From Limnephilus marmoratus (lineage: Eukaryota; Arthropoda; Insecta; Trichoptera; Limnephilidae): 64,000 bases of DNA. Positions within the stretch are counted from its first letter, which is position 1. Every line of letters begins with the position of its first letter. Shown one piece after another: positions 9,421 to 21,306 of this stretch. The notes below the pieces were generated by a model. That model had not been told where the DNA came from. It did no database searches and was given only the letters and a program-made list of their open reading frames with translations. Made by a program: the position numbers and the translations under genes. The DNA lies in NCBI GenBank assembly GCA_917880885.1, contig OU862913.1:248001-312000 (forward strand). The letters are read 5' to 3'.

Positions 9421-9838
9421 TGTTTAGAATTAAACCCAGGACGCAAACCAATTATGCAGTTGAGTTACTATCAAAGGTTGGATTGCGATCCAAGAGTTGT
9501 CTGATTTGTTTGTTAGATGTCGATAGAATCATGTTTTATTTTTTGTCTCTCTCACACAACAAACAAGGGAAATATAGAGGTACGAAAGTCTTATAAAAAG
9601 GCTTGTATTAGTAAAATTAACTTGCTTCTTTACGAAAACTTGCACTAAGAATTTAAAATACTACTGAACCCTTGTCCGTTGGGTGGGGAAAGTTATTGTC
9701 GTCAGTTATAAGTTTATAAATATCAAATCATAACAATAAAAATTCAAGAACTTAAAGTTAAAACAAAAAAGTGCTTCATTTATAAAAAACCAGTCTGCCC
9801 AAAAGAAATCTCCTAAGTGAAGACCTCAATTTTTTACA
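9421..9838 (+). repeat. BEL-2 5' LTR
   Basis: 418 bp, TG...CA ends. A TATA box (TATAAAAAG) at 9592-9600 and AATAAA near 9735 give a plausible U3-R-U5 layout. Confidence 0.95.
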
Positions 9839-9840
9839 TT

Positions 9841-9913
9841 TGGTCCTTCGAGCCGGATCGATCCCACGAGCGGATACCTCAATTTTTTTTACATTTGGTC
9901 CTTCGAGCCGGAT
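9841..9913 (+). promoter_or_regulatory. Duplicated primer-binding site of BEL-2
   Basis: TGGTCCTTCGAGCCGGAT occurs at 9841 and again at 9896. It is complementary to the 3' end of eukaryotic tRNA-Tyr including CCA, so it would prime minus-strand synthesis. The duplication spans the last ~15 bp of the LTR, the site itself and ~25 bp beyond (period 55 bp). Confidence 0.85.
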
Positions 9914-10716
9914 TGATCCCACGAGCGGACACCTGGAATCCAGATCAAAAAATCAATGAAAGCCAGACATGAACCAGCAATAAACTAGGAGAATTCTGAT
10001 GAAGCGGATCTTCAACAAGGGCAAGTGACCATCCTGTTTTTTATCCATTTGATCCCATAGAAAAGAAACAAATTCGGTTAGACCACTTCGGTATTTTATT
10101 GTTGTTGATATAAAAAATCGCAACGGGCTAATTGTTACAATTGATATTGGCAAGATTTTTTGTGGCTAGCTATGATTATAGTGTCGCAAAAAACATAAAA
10201 ATCGGAGTTGTGTTTTCATTGTTTTGATTGTTTTTGATGTTGATGCTTTCGATACTGTCGGTAAAGCAGGCGACGAGTAAAAGGTACTGTCGTTATTTAT
10301 TTGCAACTGAAACTAACAAGGTTTTTTGTGGGTAGTCATATGATTATGATACCGCAAAAAACAGAAGGATAATTATTATAATACATGAAATGTATTAATT
10401 GATTATTCAAACAATCTGAAAGCGATCGTTGAGTGTTGTTTTTGACTTCCGTAGTATTGTTCGAGTCGGTAATGCAGACGGTGACGGTAGGCACGAAGTG
10501 ATTCCGTTGTTTGTAAAAGGTCAAGTTACGACGCGAGCTTTCATCAGAAATTAATAATAGAAGATTTTTTAGTGTTTTGTTAAAACAAAAGAAACAATCA
10601 AGTAAAAGACAGTGCAAGTTTTTTGTGTTTTTGTGTTTAGCGTGGTTAGAAGTGAACCACGCCAGAGCAATCAGTGAGTATTGATTGTCTGTTATTTATC
10701 CCTGTTATTTAAAATC

Positions 10717-13700
10717 ATGGATTTGAAATATTTAACTGCCCAGTGCGGCATATGTAAGGGAAAATTGTATAGATTTAGCAATTACTTGGATGGGGAAGAG
10801 TTGTTAAATTCGGAAATCGAAATACGTTTGAAAAGAATCGAACCTATTCTAGATGTCTTTAGAAAACTCCAAGATAAAATAGAGACATTATTGCCGGATG
10901 AATTAAAAAATGGAACCGAGCGAGAAATGTTTGAAAATTTATATTATATTGTATTGACAAAGGCCAAGGATAAATTCAACGAAACCGGTAAAATCATCAA
11001 TTCTATCAAACTTTCAATCTTTGAACCACCTCGGTTCAAAGAAGATTATGAGCACAATTGCATTTATTGTAATAAAAATCATAAAACTTATAATTGTCAA
11101 AAGTTTTTAAATTTAGCAATAGAGGATAGATTGACAACAATACATCGTTTGAATGCTTGTCTGAAATGTTTGTCGGTAGAACATAAATTTCCGGATTGTA
11201 AAAGTAAATATAGTTGTCACAAGTGTGGAGCGAATTCACACAACACTTTATTACATTTACAAAATGAAGAAATGCAAAGTCATCAGGGAAGTGATACTTC
11301 TTCAAGAGGACTTATTATTAAAAATTGCGCATTAAAATCATCCAGCAGAAAAGCTGATATCCCTATTACCGGAATTCATAATGAAATACAGCATATTAAA
11401 AACATTGTGGATTTGGAAATATCTTCCAATTATTCACCATATTCAAAGAGGATTGAATGCCTAGTATTGTCGGAGGTGACCAGTAATCTACCGCAAATCT
11501 CATTTCAGGAAAAAGGCACCGGCATCCCCCAAGGATTGCAATTGGCAGATCCAAACATTAATGAAACCGGCCCGATAGACATGTTGATCGGGGCTGACAC
11601 TTTCAGGGAGACTCTGCACTCTGACCGGATGAAGATTCAAGATTCCGGACCCATCTTCACTTCAGAAAAGAGGCCAGTAGAAATTTGTAATCTTTCACTC
11701 AACTTAAAACATAAGCAAATTGAAAATTTGTTGAAATTTGAGGAGCTAAATCCTATTGAACATAGGAATCACGAGGAGCGAGCGTGTGAAGAAAGCTTCA
11801 CAGCTGCTCATAAAAGAAATGGCAGAGGCCGTTTCATTGTAAGTTTAATACAACGCCCCTGTGCGAAACAGCTAGGCGAAAGTCTCCCTATGGCGGAGAA
11901 GAGATTGTATAATTTGGAGAAAAAATTAGACTCAAACCCAGAATTAATGAAAGATTACAAGAATTTTATGCAGGAGTACAAGGACTTAGGTCATATGACG
12001 CAATGTGAACCATTGTCACAAAATCAAATACCCTATTATCTGCCTCACCATGCGGTGATCAAAGAGTCTAGTACAACTACTAAGACCAGAGTCGTATTCG
12101 ATGGATCGGCTAAATCCTCAACTGGAATTTCCTTAAATGATGCCCTCATGATTGGGCCGATATTGCAAAAGGATTTATGTGCACATCTATTGAATTTCAG
12201 AAAACATCAGTACGCATTAACAGCCGACAAAGAAAAAATGTACCGGCAGATATTAGTGCAGCCAGAGGATAGGGACTTACAACGTATCCTTTGGAGAGAC
12301 GCACCCAGCGAGGAGATTCAACATTATCGATTGAATACAGTCTACGGTCTGGGATCATCATTCTTAGCCCCAAGATGTTTGGAGCGGCTAGGAAATGAAA
12401 ATCAAGGCACAAATCCCAAGGTCAGTTACATTCTTAAAGAAATTTTTTACATGGATGACTTGATGGCGGGTGACAGTGGTGAAGAAGATTGCTTACTAAG
12501 TAGAAGCAAACAACGGATGTTATCCTACATAGCATCCATTTTTAATCCCCCGGGTCTGATAAGACCTGTAACGATAGTAGCGAAGCTACTAATGCAACAT
12601 CTGTGGCAGAACAAAACTCAGTGGGTTGAAGATATATCTCCTGACATTTGGAAAGTTTGGAGAGCTTATATGGAAGAATTGCCGCAGATAAATAATGTGA
12701 AGGTACCTAGGAGAATCATTTGTCAAAAGCATGTGATATCAGAAGATAATGCTGCGGATGTACTATCCAGAGATATTAGGACTTCTCAATTATTGACATC
12801 CACCATTTGGTGGCACGGACCCGATTGGCTAACTCTTGCACCATCCAATTGGCCATGCGGAGAATCTACGTACATAGATCCACCTGAGGTGAAAACAAAA
12901 ACTGTAGTGTTGGCAACAGTAACGCAAGATTTGGATATTTTCAGGAACTACATCTCTCTACTAAATCCTTATGTCCATAATGATTTACCTTGCGTAGGCG
13001 GCAGGCTTTCCGAAGGAAAATTGCTGTCAATAAATCAACGACATCCAATCTTGCTGCCACCACATCATAATTTAACCGAATTAATTATGAAAAACTACAT
13101 TTACATTTATTTATTTATTTATCAGTTACACTTGCATGCAGGTACTCATACCGTATTGGCAATAATCAGATTGAAGTTCTGGCCATTAATGGGAAAATTT
13201 TGTGAAAATGATAATAAGGAAATGTATAATGTGTTATAGATCTAATACACGATGCAGCAAATAATGGCAGACCTTCCAGCCGAAAGGAGCTTATATATTT
13301 TTGTTATTGGTGTTTTTCTTATGTATGTTTATTTGTATGTGTGGTGTCAAAAGCCATACACTTAGAACTTGAACTGTCTTTGAATACAGAAAGTTTTTTA
13401 AATGCCTTGAAGCGTTTTATCGAGCGTAGTGGAAGGCCGAGTAAATTATTTTCAGATAATGCTACTACCTACTGTCGGAAAATCATTATCAAGGCTATCA
13501 ATTCAATGGGGGTACATTCCGACAAGGGCGCTGCACTTTGGAGGCCTTTGAGAAGTCAGAATGAAATCTGTTTAAATGTCAGTTGAAACGGCTAGCAAGT
13601 AACTCCTTATTGATATATGAGGAATTTAATACCGTTTTGTGTCAGATGAATTTTGTTTAAATTCTAGTCCTTTTACCCCATTGTCAAATGATCCAAATGA

Positions 13701-14049
13701 CCTAATTTCCCTCAGTCCCGGTCACTTTCTTGTTGGTGGAAGCTTTGCAGTAATTCCGGAACAAGATCTACAAAATATTTCAGTCAACGGACTGAATAAA
13801 TATCAAAAAAAAAAAATTCCTTGCTAATACGATGTTTTTTGATCGAGGTACATGGCTCAGCTCCAAGACAGAACGAAGTGGACCAGCGGACCTAATGCGC
13901 AACTAAAACCAGGCGATATGGTGGTCTTGAAGGAAGACAACCTACCACCATGTGTGTGGAAACTCGGACGTGTGATTGCAGTCCATCCAGGCGCTGACGG
14001 GAAAGTACGTGTGGCGACTTTCAGAACATCGCATGGAACCACTCAGAGG
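10717..14049 (+). pseudogene. BEL-2 gag-pol (broken)
   Basis: A single polyprotein in intact BEL/Pao elements, here decayed. The first frame runs from ATG 10717 to 13239. It encodes a gag N-terminus, CCHC-like knuckles (CIYCNKNHKTYNC and CLKCLSVEH...CHKC), a remnant of the aspartic protease region without its DSG active site, and a reverse transcriptase with VVFDGSAKSSTGISLNDAL and YMDD. Most of gag between the N-terminus and the knuckles is deleted. The RNase H region is missing: the frame jumps from the pre-RNase H segment (IASIFNPPG) to ADVLSRD. Integrase is split into fragments at 13341-13586 (KAIHLELELS, FSDNATT), 13639-13827 and 13852-14049. The hAT-like insertion interrupts it at 14049; the last codons resume at 17544 and end at a stop near 17599. 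An ATTTATTTATTTATT-like run at about 13100 marks a small rearrangement. It cannot make its own proteins. Confidence 0.88.
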
Positions 14050-14125
14050 CAGTGGCGGACTAAGCCCTTCAGAGGCCCGGGGCGGCAAAGCTGAATGATG
14101 CCCCCCCCCCCCTAGTTTAAAGTAT

Positions 14126-14354
14126 CTAGCATGGTCGATCGATATAGGTTTTATCGAAAATGTCGGTAACTTGTCATCGTTCCCGAGCACGACTGCAGGC
14201 CGCTAACGAACAAACAACAGTTCACAACGACTAAGGGTTCCTAATTTATTTGACGTGAACTTATATTTTTTCGTTAGCGGCCTGCAGTCGTGCTCTGGAG
14301 TGATGACAAGTTACCGACAATTTCGATAAAACCTATGTCGATCGACCATGCTAG
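14126..14354. mobile_element. MITE nested in the left end of the hAT-like element
   Basis: Inverted repeats of ~85 bp: CTAGCATGGTCGATCGA at 14126 and its complement ending at 14354, with CGCTAACGAA/TTCGTTAGCG at the inner edge and a ~70-bp loop. It separates two pieces of the host element's terminal repeat that are contiguous at the other end (about 17480). The target duplication is unclear. Confidence 0.75.
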
Positions 14355-14699
14355 GTACCCTGGTCCTGCGGGACCTCCAAACGCCTCCGTGTTCCCCTGA
14401 TCAAATCCTAAACAAGGCTTTAAGGACCAGGACACTGTAAAAAAAAAATTGTCATTTTTTTTCATTTTCTAAAAGGTGTATTTGTTAATAATGCTGTCAC
14501 CTAATGTTTCAAGGAAATTCTAAGAAAATTTAAAGAATGTTTTTAACAGTTTGTATGATGAATTACCCTTCAGCAAAACTTTCAAAGCGTTTTTCTCGAA
14601 ACAACGTTTTTCAATCTGGTTGACAATATATTAGAAAAACTATACATCTTATTTGTATGCACCATGCACCAAGTCTTAAACTGTTCGTTAATCCAGTCA

Positions 14700-17180
14700 C
14701 TATAGCCAGGGCCGTATTATCCATAAGACGTGTAGGCAACTGCTTAGGGGCCCCGCATCGGGTAGGGGCCTCTAGGGTAAAGGGGCCCCGAGATGTTTAA
14801 GCCGGCCCTGGCAGGGCCGTATTGTCCATAAGGCAGTGTAGGCCACTGCCTTCGAAAATCCAGTAACTATAGCCAGGACTGTAATATCAATACAAAGTGT
14901 AGACAACTGCCTAGGGGCCCCGCATCGGGTAGGGGCCCCTACGGTAAAGGAGCCCCGAGACGTGCATTGCCCAGGGGCCCCGAGATGTTTAAGCCGGCCC
15001 TGGCAGGGCCGTATTGTCCATAAGGCAGTATAGGCCACTGCCTTCGAAAATCCAGTCACTATAGCCAGGGCCGTAATATCCATACGAAGTGTAGACAACT
15101 GCCTAGGGACCCCGCATCGGGTAGGGGCCCTAGGGTAAAGGGCCCCGAGACGTGCATTGCCTAGGGGCCCCGACATGTGTAAGCCGGTCCTGGCAGGGCC
15201 GTATTGTCCATAAGGCAGTGTAGGCCACTGCCTTCAAAAATCCAGTAACTATAGCCAGAACTGTAATATCAATACAAAGTGTAGACAACTGCCTAGGGGG
15301 CCCGCATCGGGTAGGGGCCCCTACGGTAAAGGGGCCCCGAGACGTGCATTGCCTAGGGACCCCGAGATGTTTAAGCCGGCCCTGGCAGGGCCCTATTGTC
15401 CATAAGGCAGTTTAGGCCCTTTTAGCGCCCTTGAGGTGATTTTTCACAAAAACGGCGCTTTATAAATTATACAATTATTATTATTATTATTATTAGGCCA
15501 CTGCCTTCGAAAATCCAGTCACTATAGCCAGGGCCGTAATATCCATGCGAAGTGTAGACAACTGCCTAGGGACCCCGCATCGGGTAGGGGCCCTAGGGTA
15601 AAGGGCCCCGAGACGTGCATTGCCTAGGGGCCCCAAAATGTTTAAGCCGGTCCTGGCAGGGCCGTATTGTCCATAAGGCAGTGTAGGCCACTGCCTTCGA
15701 AAATCCAGTCACTATAGCCAGGGCCGGAATATCCATACGAAGTGTAGACAACTGCCTAGGGACCCCGCATCGGGTAGGGGCCCTAGGGTAAAGGGCCCCG
15801 AGACGTGCATTGCCTAGGGGCCCCGAAATGTTTAAGCCGGTCCTGGCAGGGCCGTATTGTCCATAAGGCAGTGTAGGCCACTGCCTTCGAAAATCCAGTC
15901 ACTATAGCCAGGGCCGCAATATTTATAAGAAATGTAGATAACTACCTAGGGGCCTTGCATCGGGTAGGGGCCCGTAGAGTAAAGGCCCCCAAGACGTGCA
16001 TTGCCTAGGGGCCCCGACATGTTTAAGCCGGCCCTGGCAGGGCCGTATTGTCTATAAGGCAGTATAGGCCACTGCCTTCGAAAATCCAGTCACTATAGCC
16101 AGGGCCGTAATATCCGTACGAAGTGTAGACAACTGCCTAGGGACCCCGCATCAGGTAGGTGCCCTAGGGTAAAGGGCCCCGAGACGTGCATTGTCTAGGG
16201 GCTCCGACATGTTTAAGCCGGTCCTGGCAGGGCCGTATTGTCCATAAGGCAGTGTAGGCCACTGCCTTCGAAAATCCAGTCACTATAGCCAGGGCCGGAA
16301 TATCCATACGAAGTGTAGACAACTGCCTAGGGACCCCGCATCGGGTAGGGGCCCTAGGGTAAAGGGCCCCGAGACGTGCATTGCCTAGGGGCCCCGAAAT
16401 GTTTAAGCCGGTCCTGGCAGGGCCGTATTGTCCATAAGGCAGTGTAGGCCACTGCCTTCGAAAATCCAGTCACTATAGCCAGGGCCGCAATATTTATAAG
16501 AAATGTAGATAACTACCTAGGGGCCTTGCATCGGGTAGGGGCCCGTAGAGTAAAGGCCCCCAAGACGTGCATTGCCTAGGGGCCCCGACATGTTTAAGCC
16601 GGCCCTGGCAGGGCCGTATTGTCTATAAGGCAGTATAGGCCACTGCCTTCGAAAATCCAGTCACTATAGCCAGGGCCGTAATATCCGTACGAAGTGTAGA
16701 CAACTGCCTAGGGACCCCGCATCAGGTAGGTGCCCTAGGGTAAAGGGCCCCGAGACGTGCATTGTCTAGGGGCTCCGACATGTTTAAGCCGGTCCTGGCA
16801 GGGCCGTATTGTCCATAAGGCAGTATAGGCCACTGCCTTCGAAAATCCAGTCACTATAGCCAGGGCCGTAATATCCATACGAAGTGTAGACAACTGCCTA
16901 GGGACCCCGCATCGGGTAGGGGCCCTAGGGTAAAGGGCCCCGAGACGTGCATTGCCTAGGGGCCCCGAAATGTTTAAGCCGGTCCTGGCAGGGCCGTATT
17001 GTCCATAAGGCAGTGTAGGCCACTGCCTTCGAAAATCCAGTCACTATAGCCAGGGCCGTAATATTTATAAGAAGTTTAGATAACTGTCTAGGGGCCACGC
17101 ATCGGCTAGGGGCCCCTGTGGTTAAGGGGCCCCGAGACGTGCATTGAGTGGGGGCCCCGACATGTTTAATCCGGTCCTGA
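14700..17180 (+). repeat. ~190-bp tandem repeat with higher-order structure
   Basis: Units start with CAGGGCCGTATTGTCC at about 14812, 15004, 15194, 15386, 15657, 15847, 16038, 16228, 16418, 16609, 16799 and 16989. That is 12 full units plus a partial one, spaced 190-192 bp; one unit is lengthened by a small insertion. Blocks about 15657-16228 and 16228-16799 are near-identical triplets: the variant with TTTATAAGAAATGTAG recurs at about 15920 and 16490, and the variant with GCATCAGGTAGGTGCCC at about 16150 and 16720. There is thus a ~571-bp higher-order duplication. The G+C content is far above the flanks. Confidence 0.92.
15419..15494 (+). mobile_element. Tiny LINE 3'-end insertion with (ATT)n tail
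   Basis: About 76 bp ending in a TTATTATT microsatellite interrupts one minisatellite unit. TTAGGCC-like sequence is duplicated on both sides (left ends near 15418, right near 15500). This looks like a severely 5'-truncated non-LTR element whose tail is a 3-nt repeat. The uninterrupted neighbouring units act as empty sites. Confidence 0.6.
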
Positions 17181-17543
17181 CTATGATATCAGACGAGGAA
17201 AATTTACCATGAAAAATAGAAAATAAAATTCATTCAAAAATAAAACGCATTTAAATTTGCTGAAGGATAATTCAACATACAAACTGTTCCAAACGGTTTC
17301 ACATAAAATGCTGTATCTCCGTCAATTTTTCGAATTTCGTTAAAAAAAATGTTGAGAGCATTCTTAACAAGTGCATCTATCAAAAAATGAAATAAAAATA
17401 ACAAAAAAATTACAGTGGTGCCTTAAAGCCTTTTTTAGGGTTTGATCAAAGGAACGTGGAGGCGTTTGGGGGCCCCCCAAGGCTGGGGGCCCGGGGCGGG
17501 CCGCCCCCCCCGCCCCCCCCCTTAGTCCGCCACTGCTCAGAGG

Positions 17544-18376
17544 GCAATTTCGAAGCTGTTCTATTGCCAATAGACGACAACGGACCAGGCGCTGTGTAAG
17601 CACAAAATAAAAAAAAGGACTTGTGCTTTATGAAAAAAAACAATGACTGCATAAAACAAGATAAACCAATAAATAGTAAAAAAACAATATAAAAATTTGT
17701 ACGTTGAAAGTAAAAAATAATATAAAAATTTGTACGTTAAAAGTAACCAAAAAGGACAAAAGGAAGATATAATAATAAATTAAAAGTAAAAATCAGTGTA
17801 CAAAATGCGGATAAATGTGGAGCAATAAAATTTTGAGTGTGGTAGGGAGTGATATAAAAAATAATAAAACAAAAAGGATTGTAGATCCATATATTTAAAA
17901 AAAAAAGGATAAAACCACTTAATGAACGCTTATAAACCAACATAGCCTGCTGGCTAGAATTGCAAACTGCATATGTAAATATATCTGGAAAGACATTGTA
18001 ATAATTCCAAATGTGGCAATGAACTATGGAAGGAAGGATGATTTATCTTTATTTAATTTTTTCCCGAGGAAGGAAGGAAGGATGACCAGGAAACCTACCG
18101 CGATATGTTTGTGCCGTCTATATTATATGTTTATATGTAATTATTGTTATGGTTTCTGTTTGTTTTTAAAAATGTAGTTTGTTTTTGGAATTATTATCTT
18201 AATGTGTTATGTTATTGAATAACTTTAAAATTAATTTAATGAATTTGAATTTGATTTGAGCAAAGTCAATATTTAATTTAGGCTCATAATTTGTTTGCAT
18301 AATGTTATTTGTATAATTTGCAGAAAAATGGATTCGATATTTCAAAATAAATATCTGCCAATTTTGGGGCGGAGAA
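17544..18376 (+). pseudogene. End of BEL-2 pol and 3' untranslated region
   Basis: Continues the pol frame interrupted at 14049. The first ~56 bp encode the C-terminal residues corresponding to the end of the BEL-1 polyprotein, with one frame change, ending at a TAA near 17599. The rest is A-rich and non-coding, up to the purine tract GGGGCGGAGAA at 18366-18376 that abuts the 3' LTR and would prime plus-strand synthesis. Confidence 0.7.
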
Positions 18377-18794
18377 TGTTTAGAATTAAACCCAGGACGC
18401 AAACCAATTATGCAGTTGAGTTACTATCAAAGGTTGGATTGCGATCCAAGAGTTGTCTGATTTGTTTGTTAGATGTCGATAGAATCATGTTTTATTTTTT
18501 GTCTCTCTCACACAACAAACAAGGGAAATATAGAGGTACGAAAGTCTTATAAAAAGGCTTGTATTAGTAAAATTAACTTGCTTCTTTACGAAAACTTGCA
18601 CTAAGAATTTAAAATACTACTGAACCCTTGTCCGTTGGGTGGGGAAAGTTATTGTCGTCAGTTATAAGTTTATAAATATCAAATCATAACAATAAAAATT
18701 CAAGAACTTAAAGTTAAAACAAAAAAGTGCTTCATTTATAAAAAACCAGTCTGCCCAAAAGAAATCTCCTAAGTGAAGACCTCAATTTTTTACA
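18377..18794 (+). repeat. BEL-2 3' LTR
   Basis: 418 bp; no difference from the 5' LTR was seen by eye. Followed immediately by the duplication CATAG. Confidence 0.95.
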
Positions 18795-18799
18795 CATAG

Positions 18800-19925
18800 C
18801 AAAAAGTGTTTTATTTGGAAAAGCACAGTAATATTAGTATATTTACCAAGTTGCTATATCTTTCTAATTAATTAATCATATTAATTAACATATAACAGGA
18901 TTAGTGTTACACAATTAGGTGGCTACGTAAGTAGTTGCGTAAATGTGAAAATCTAGGGAAATTTCACTTCGAAATCTAGGGAAATAATTTTTTTGGGCAG
19001 AGCATCCCTGTTTTAAAATGGCCGAATGATGGCCAATGAATACTATGACATTTAGATGAAGATTAACTGCTTTTAATATAGAAAAACATTGGTAAAATGT
19101 CCACATTTCACCGCTACTGTTATTGTATTTAATCAAAGTGCAATATAAAAACAATAAATCATCTCTTTCATTTCAAATACATGTGACATCGTTTTTTGTG
19201 TTCAGGCGTTTGTACATTGTTTTATGTATAACACATACAGAAACACTGGTATTTATAATACACTTATCATGTCGATTGTGTAAACCAAATGTCAAATATG
19301 ACACGACTTTAACCTCAAATAGGCAAAAATTTTTGCAGATTGTCCGCAAATATAGACCTTTTCGCAAATTGTTGAGGGCCTAAATTATGTTTCAATAAAC
19401 ACAATAACTATTATTTATCTAAATCTCTATTAACAGTATGAAAATAAACCAAAAACACGAAATGTTGAATTGCATATGTGCACTTTAAGTCATTTCAAAT
19501 GTCAATACAATAGGTACAATACACGCGATCACCAGGTGACAGTGGGTGACAGGTTAGCAGTGACGTCACCACTCACCATTTCAGTAATGCCAACTTAACG
19601 CTGTGTTTTGAGGAGAGGTTTAAAAATGCACTTTTCAATAATTTTTTAAAAACTCTGCGTTTAATATTATGAAATAAAAGTTATATATTCAGAATCAGCG
19701 TTTATTGGTCTATATGAACATATTTTTTAAAGCCATAATATTTTTCACTGGAGTTCTTTATTATGAGTAAAAAACCTAAATCTTACCCAGCAGACAAATA
19801 GTAATAGTGAGACAGTGAAATATACCCATCAGTTCTTCGATCTAGTATAAGGCGGCCAACTTTGTAAAATATCAATGCGGGACACAATGGTGTGCGGTGT
19901 CAAGGGAGGGGGGGGGTTACGTTAC
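18800..19925. other. No recognised gene
   Basis: AT-rich spacer with only short, unconvincing reading frames. The palindromic word TGACGTCA occurs at about 19560 but nothing around it supports a promoter. Confidence 0.4.
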
Positions 19926-20210
19926 AAATTTATAACCGCTCTCTCGGGAATCGAGAATTTGACTCATATAAACTACAATCACAACATGAAAATGGTTTCT
20001 CTTTCATTCTGGCAGCACATACATAGTCTACAACTCGTATTCTATGACTGCACTTCAAATAAGAGAAATGTGTCATCAGATGAAACACAAACTTTACATT
20101 CTGGATACAAAACTGGTTTAAATTAAATCTGTATGCGGTGAATTCAAACTACACTCAGAATATGAAAATAGTTTCTCTTTGATTCTGGCAGCACATACAT
20201 ATTAATTTAT
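19926..20210 (-). repeat. Decayed zinc-finger-like repeat, isolated copy
   Basis: On the minus strand this contains two units of the same ~165-bp repeat that fills the hAT-like elements at 21307-23795 and 53169-55687. Each retains a linker-plus-knuckle pattern: KEKPFSCCDC in one unit, KEKLFSYSEC in the other. It has stops and frame shifts. It is a fragment of the same family; I could not find its terminal repeats. Confidence 0.55.
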
Positions 20211-20673
20211 TTATTTATAATTTCTCACCATACATGTGTTCTTATTTTTTTTTTACAAAAATATTAACCTCACTAGGACTAGCAGCCTGTATTGAGGTTA
20301 AATTCATAAATTTGAGTGGTGCATTTACACACAAATCACTAAAATACAAAAAAATCACTAAAATACAAAACAATACATCCAAAACACTAAAATATTATAT
20401 GCGGAAAGTAAGAAATAACAATATTATATTGGTGACCAGATGGGTAATTTGTAACAATATAGACCATAAAACAAATCCTTAATTACTATACCCACCAAGA
20501 AACAAAGGTAGTTCAAAACAACTAGGGTAACACTCCGATTTTTACAAATGGGACTCAAATAAAATCTTTTTATTTAAAAAACAAATCTTATAAAAAAAAA
20601 TGTCTTATTATTTAAAAAAATGTTTATTTTTTTATTTTTTAAAAAAGGCCATAGTAAAAACATAGTATAGTTC

Positions 20674-20986
20674 CAGTGGCGTAGCTAGGCAAGGGTGGCA
20701 CCCGGGGCGAATAATGTGGTGTCACCCCCCTCCCCCCATTTCGACTTCACAAATGTGTAAAAAATTTGGGGGGGGGGTTGGCTAGAGAATTTCAGAAATA
20801 GGCTATTTTCGTCTATGAAAAGACCGTCAGTCACGAAAATAACACCGTATTCAATATTTTTGTGACAATATCCTTCGTTTTTTTTTCCACGGTCGGGTGT
20901 AGTGTCACCCCCCTCCCCCCCCCCCCACCCCCCCCGTCGGGTGGCACCCGGGACGGTCCACCCCCCCCCCCCTCGCTACGCTACTG
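20674..20986. mobile_element. hAT-like MITE with G/C tracts
   Basis: The ends are CAGTGGCGTAGCTAGG and, reverse-complemented from the right side, CAGTAGCGTAGCGAGG. Subterminal GGTGGCACCCGGG occurs in inverted pairs and there are several poly-C/poly-G runs. The terminal CAGTGGCG matches the larger hAT-like elements here. The 8-bp flanks (TATAGTTC and TAGACTAT) do not form a clear duplication, so the insertion is old or the ends are slightly misjudged. Confidence 0.65.
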
Positions 20987-21306
20987 TAGACTATAAAATT
21001 CAGGTACTTACTTTTTTTAAGATATTCATATAACTGATTAAATTATTAATAATAAAGTCCGTGATAGTCCATACCTAATATATTTCTAACTGCCTGAAAT
21101 TTGTGTATAAAAATGATCTTCACAAAGCTAGTAATTCCGTTACCGCGAACTTGCTGGAAAACAAATTAGCTCCACGCAGACCATCTAAAGGTACAAACCA
21201 ATGCTTCTTGCGATCTTGTTGACTGTGAGACAATGGACTTTCTTTTTGACAAATTTCGTAAACCAATATTTTTGGTTCCGGTGTCATTTTTAAGACCAAC
21301 ACCGTG

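Larger units (their letters stand above)
14050..17535. mobile_element. hAT-like non-autonomous element filled with a ~190-bp minisatellite
   Basis: The ends are CAGTGGCGGACTAAG (14050) and CTTAGTCCGCCACTG (ending 17535), flanked by a perfect 8-bp duplication, CTCAGAGG (14042-14049 and 17536-17543). These are hAT-superfamily hallmarks. The terminal inverted repeats extend several hundred bp: 14355-14620 matches the reverse complement of about 17200-17480. The left one is interrupted by a smaller element (14126-14354). There is no transposase. The interior (about 14700-17180) is a tandem array. Confidence 0.9.
9421..18794 (+). mobile_element. BEL/Pao LTR retrotransposon 'BEL-2' (defective)
   Basis: Delimited by two 418-bp LTRs (9421-9838 and 18377-18794) and the 5-bp duplication CATAG (9416-9420 and 18795-18799), as expected for BEL/Pao. 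The order is LTR, duplicated tRNA-Tyr-type primer-binding site, ~0.8-kb leader, degenerate gag-pol, polypurine tract, LTR. The leader contains a ~50-bp direct repeat (about 10149-10200 and 10315-10370) with CGCAAAAAACA. A 3.5-kb hAT-like element interrupts the end of pol. By eye the two LTRs are the same, although the interior is heavily decayed. Confidence 0.93.

Noticed and set aside
10336..10617. 93-codon minus-strand frame
   Set aside because: Lies in the BEL-2 leader on the opposite strand, AT-biased composition, no motif.
14772..15176. 134-codon minus-strand frame with repeated peptide blocks
   Set aside because: Lies in the 190-bp minisatellite; the peptide repeats follow the DNA repeat and are interrupted in other units.
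14700..17180. CRISPR-like regular repeats
   Set aside because: The whole ~190-bp unit is conserved with no unique spacers, the context is eukaryotic, and it lies inside a hAT-like element.
19555..19575. TGACGTCA palindrome as a CRE-type enhancer
   Set aside because: Single short word with no promoter or gene nearby.
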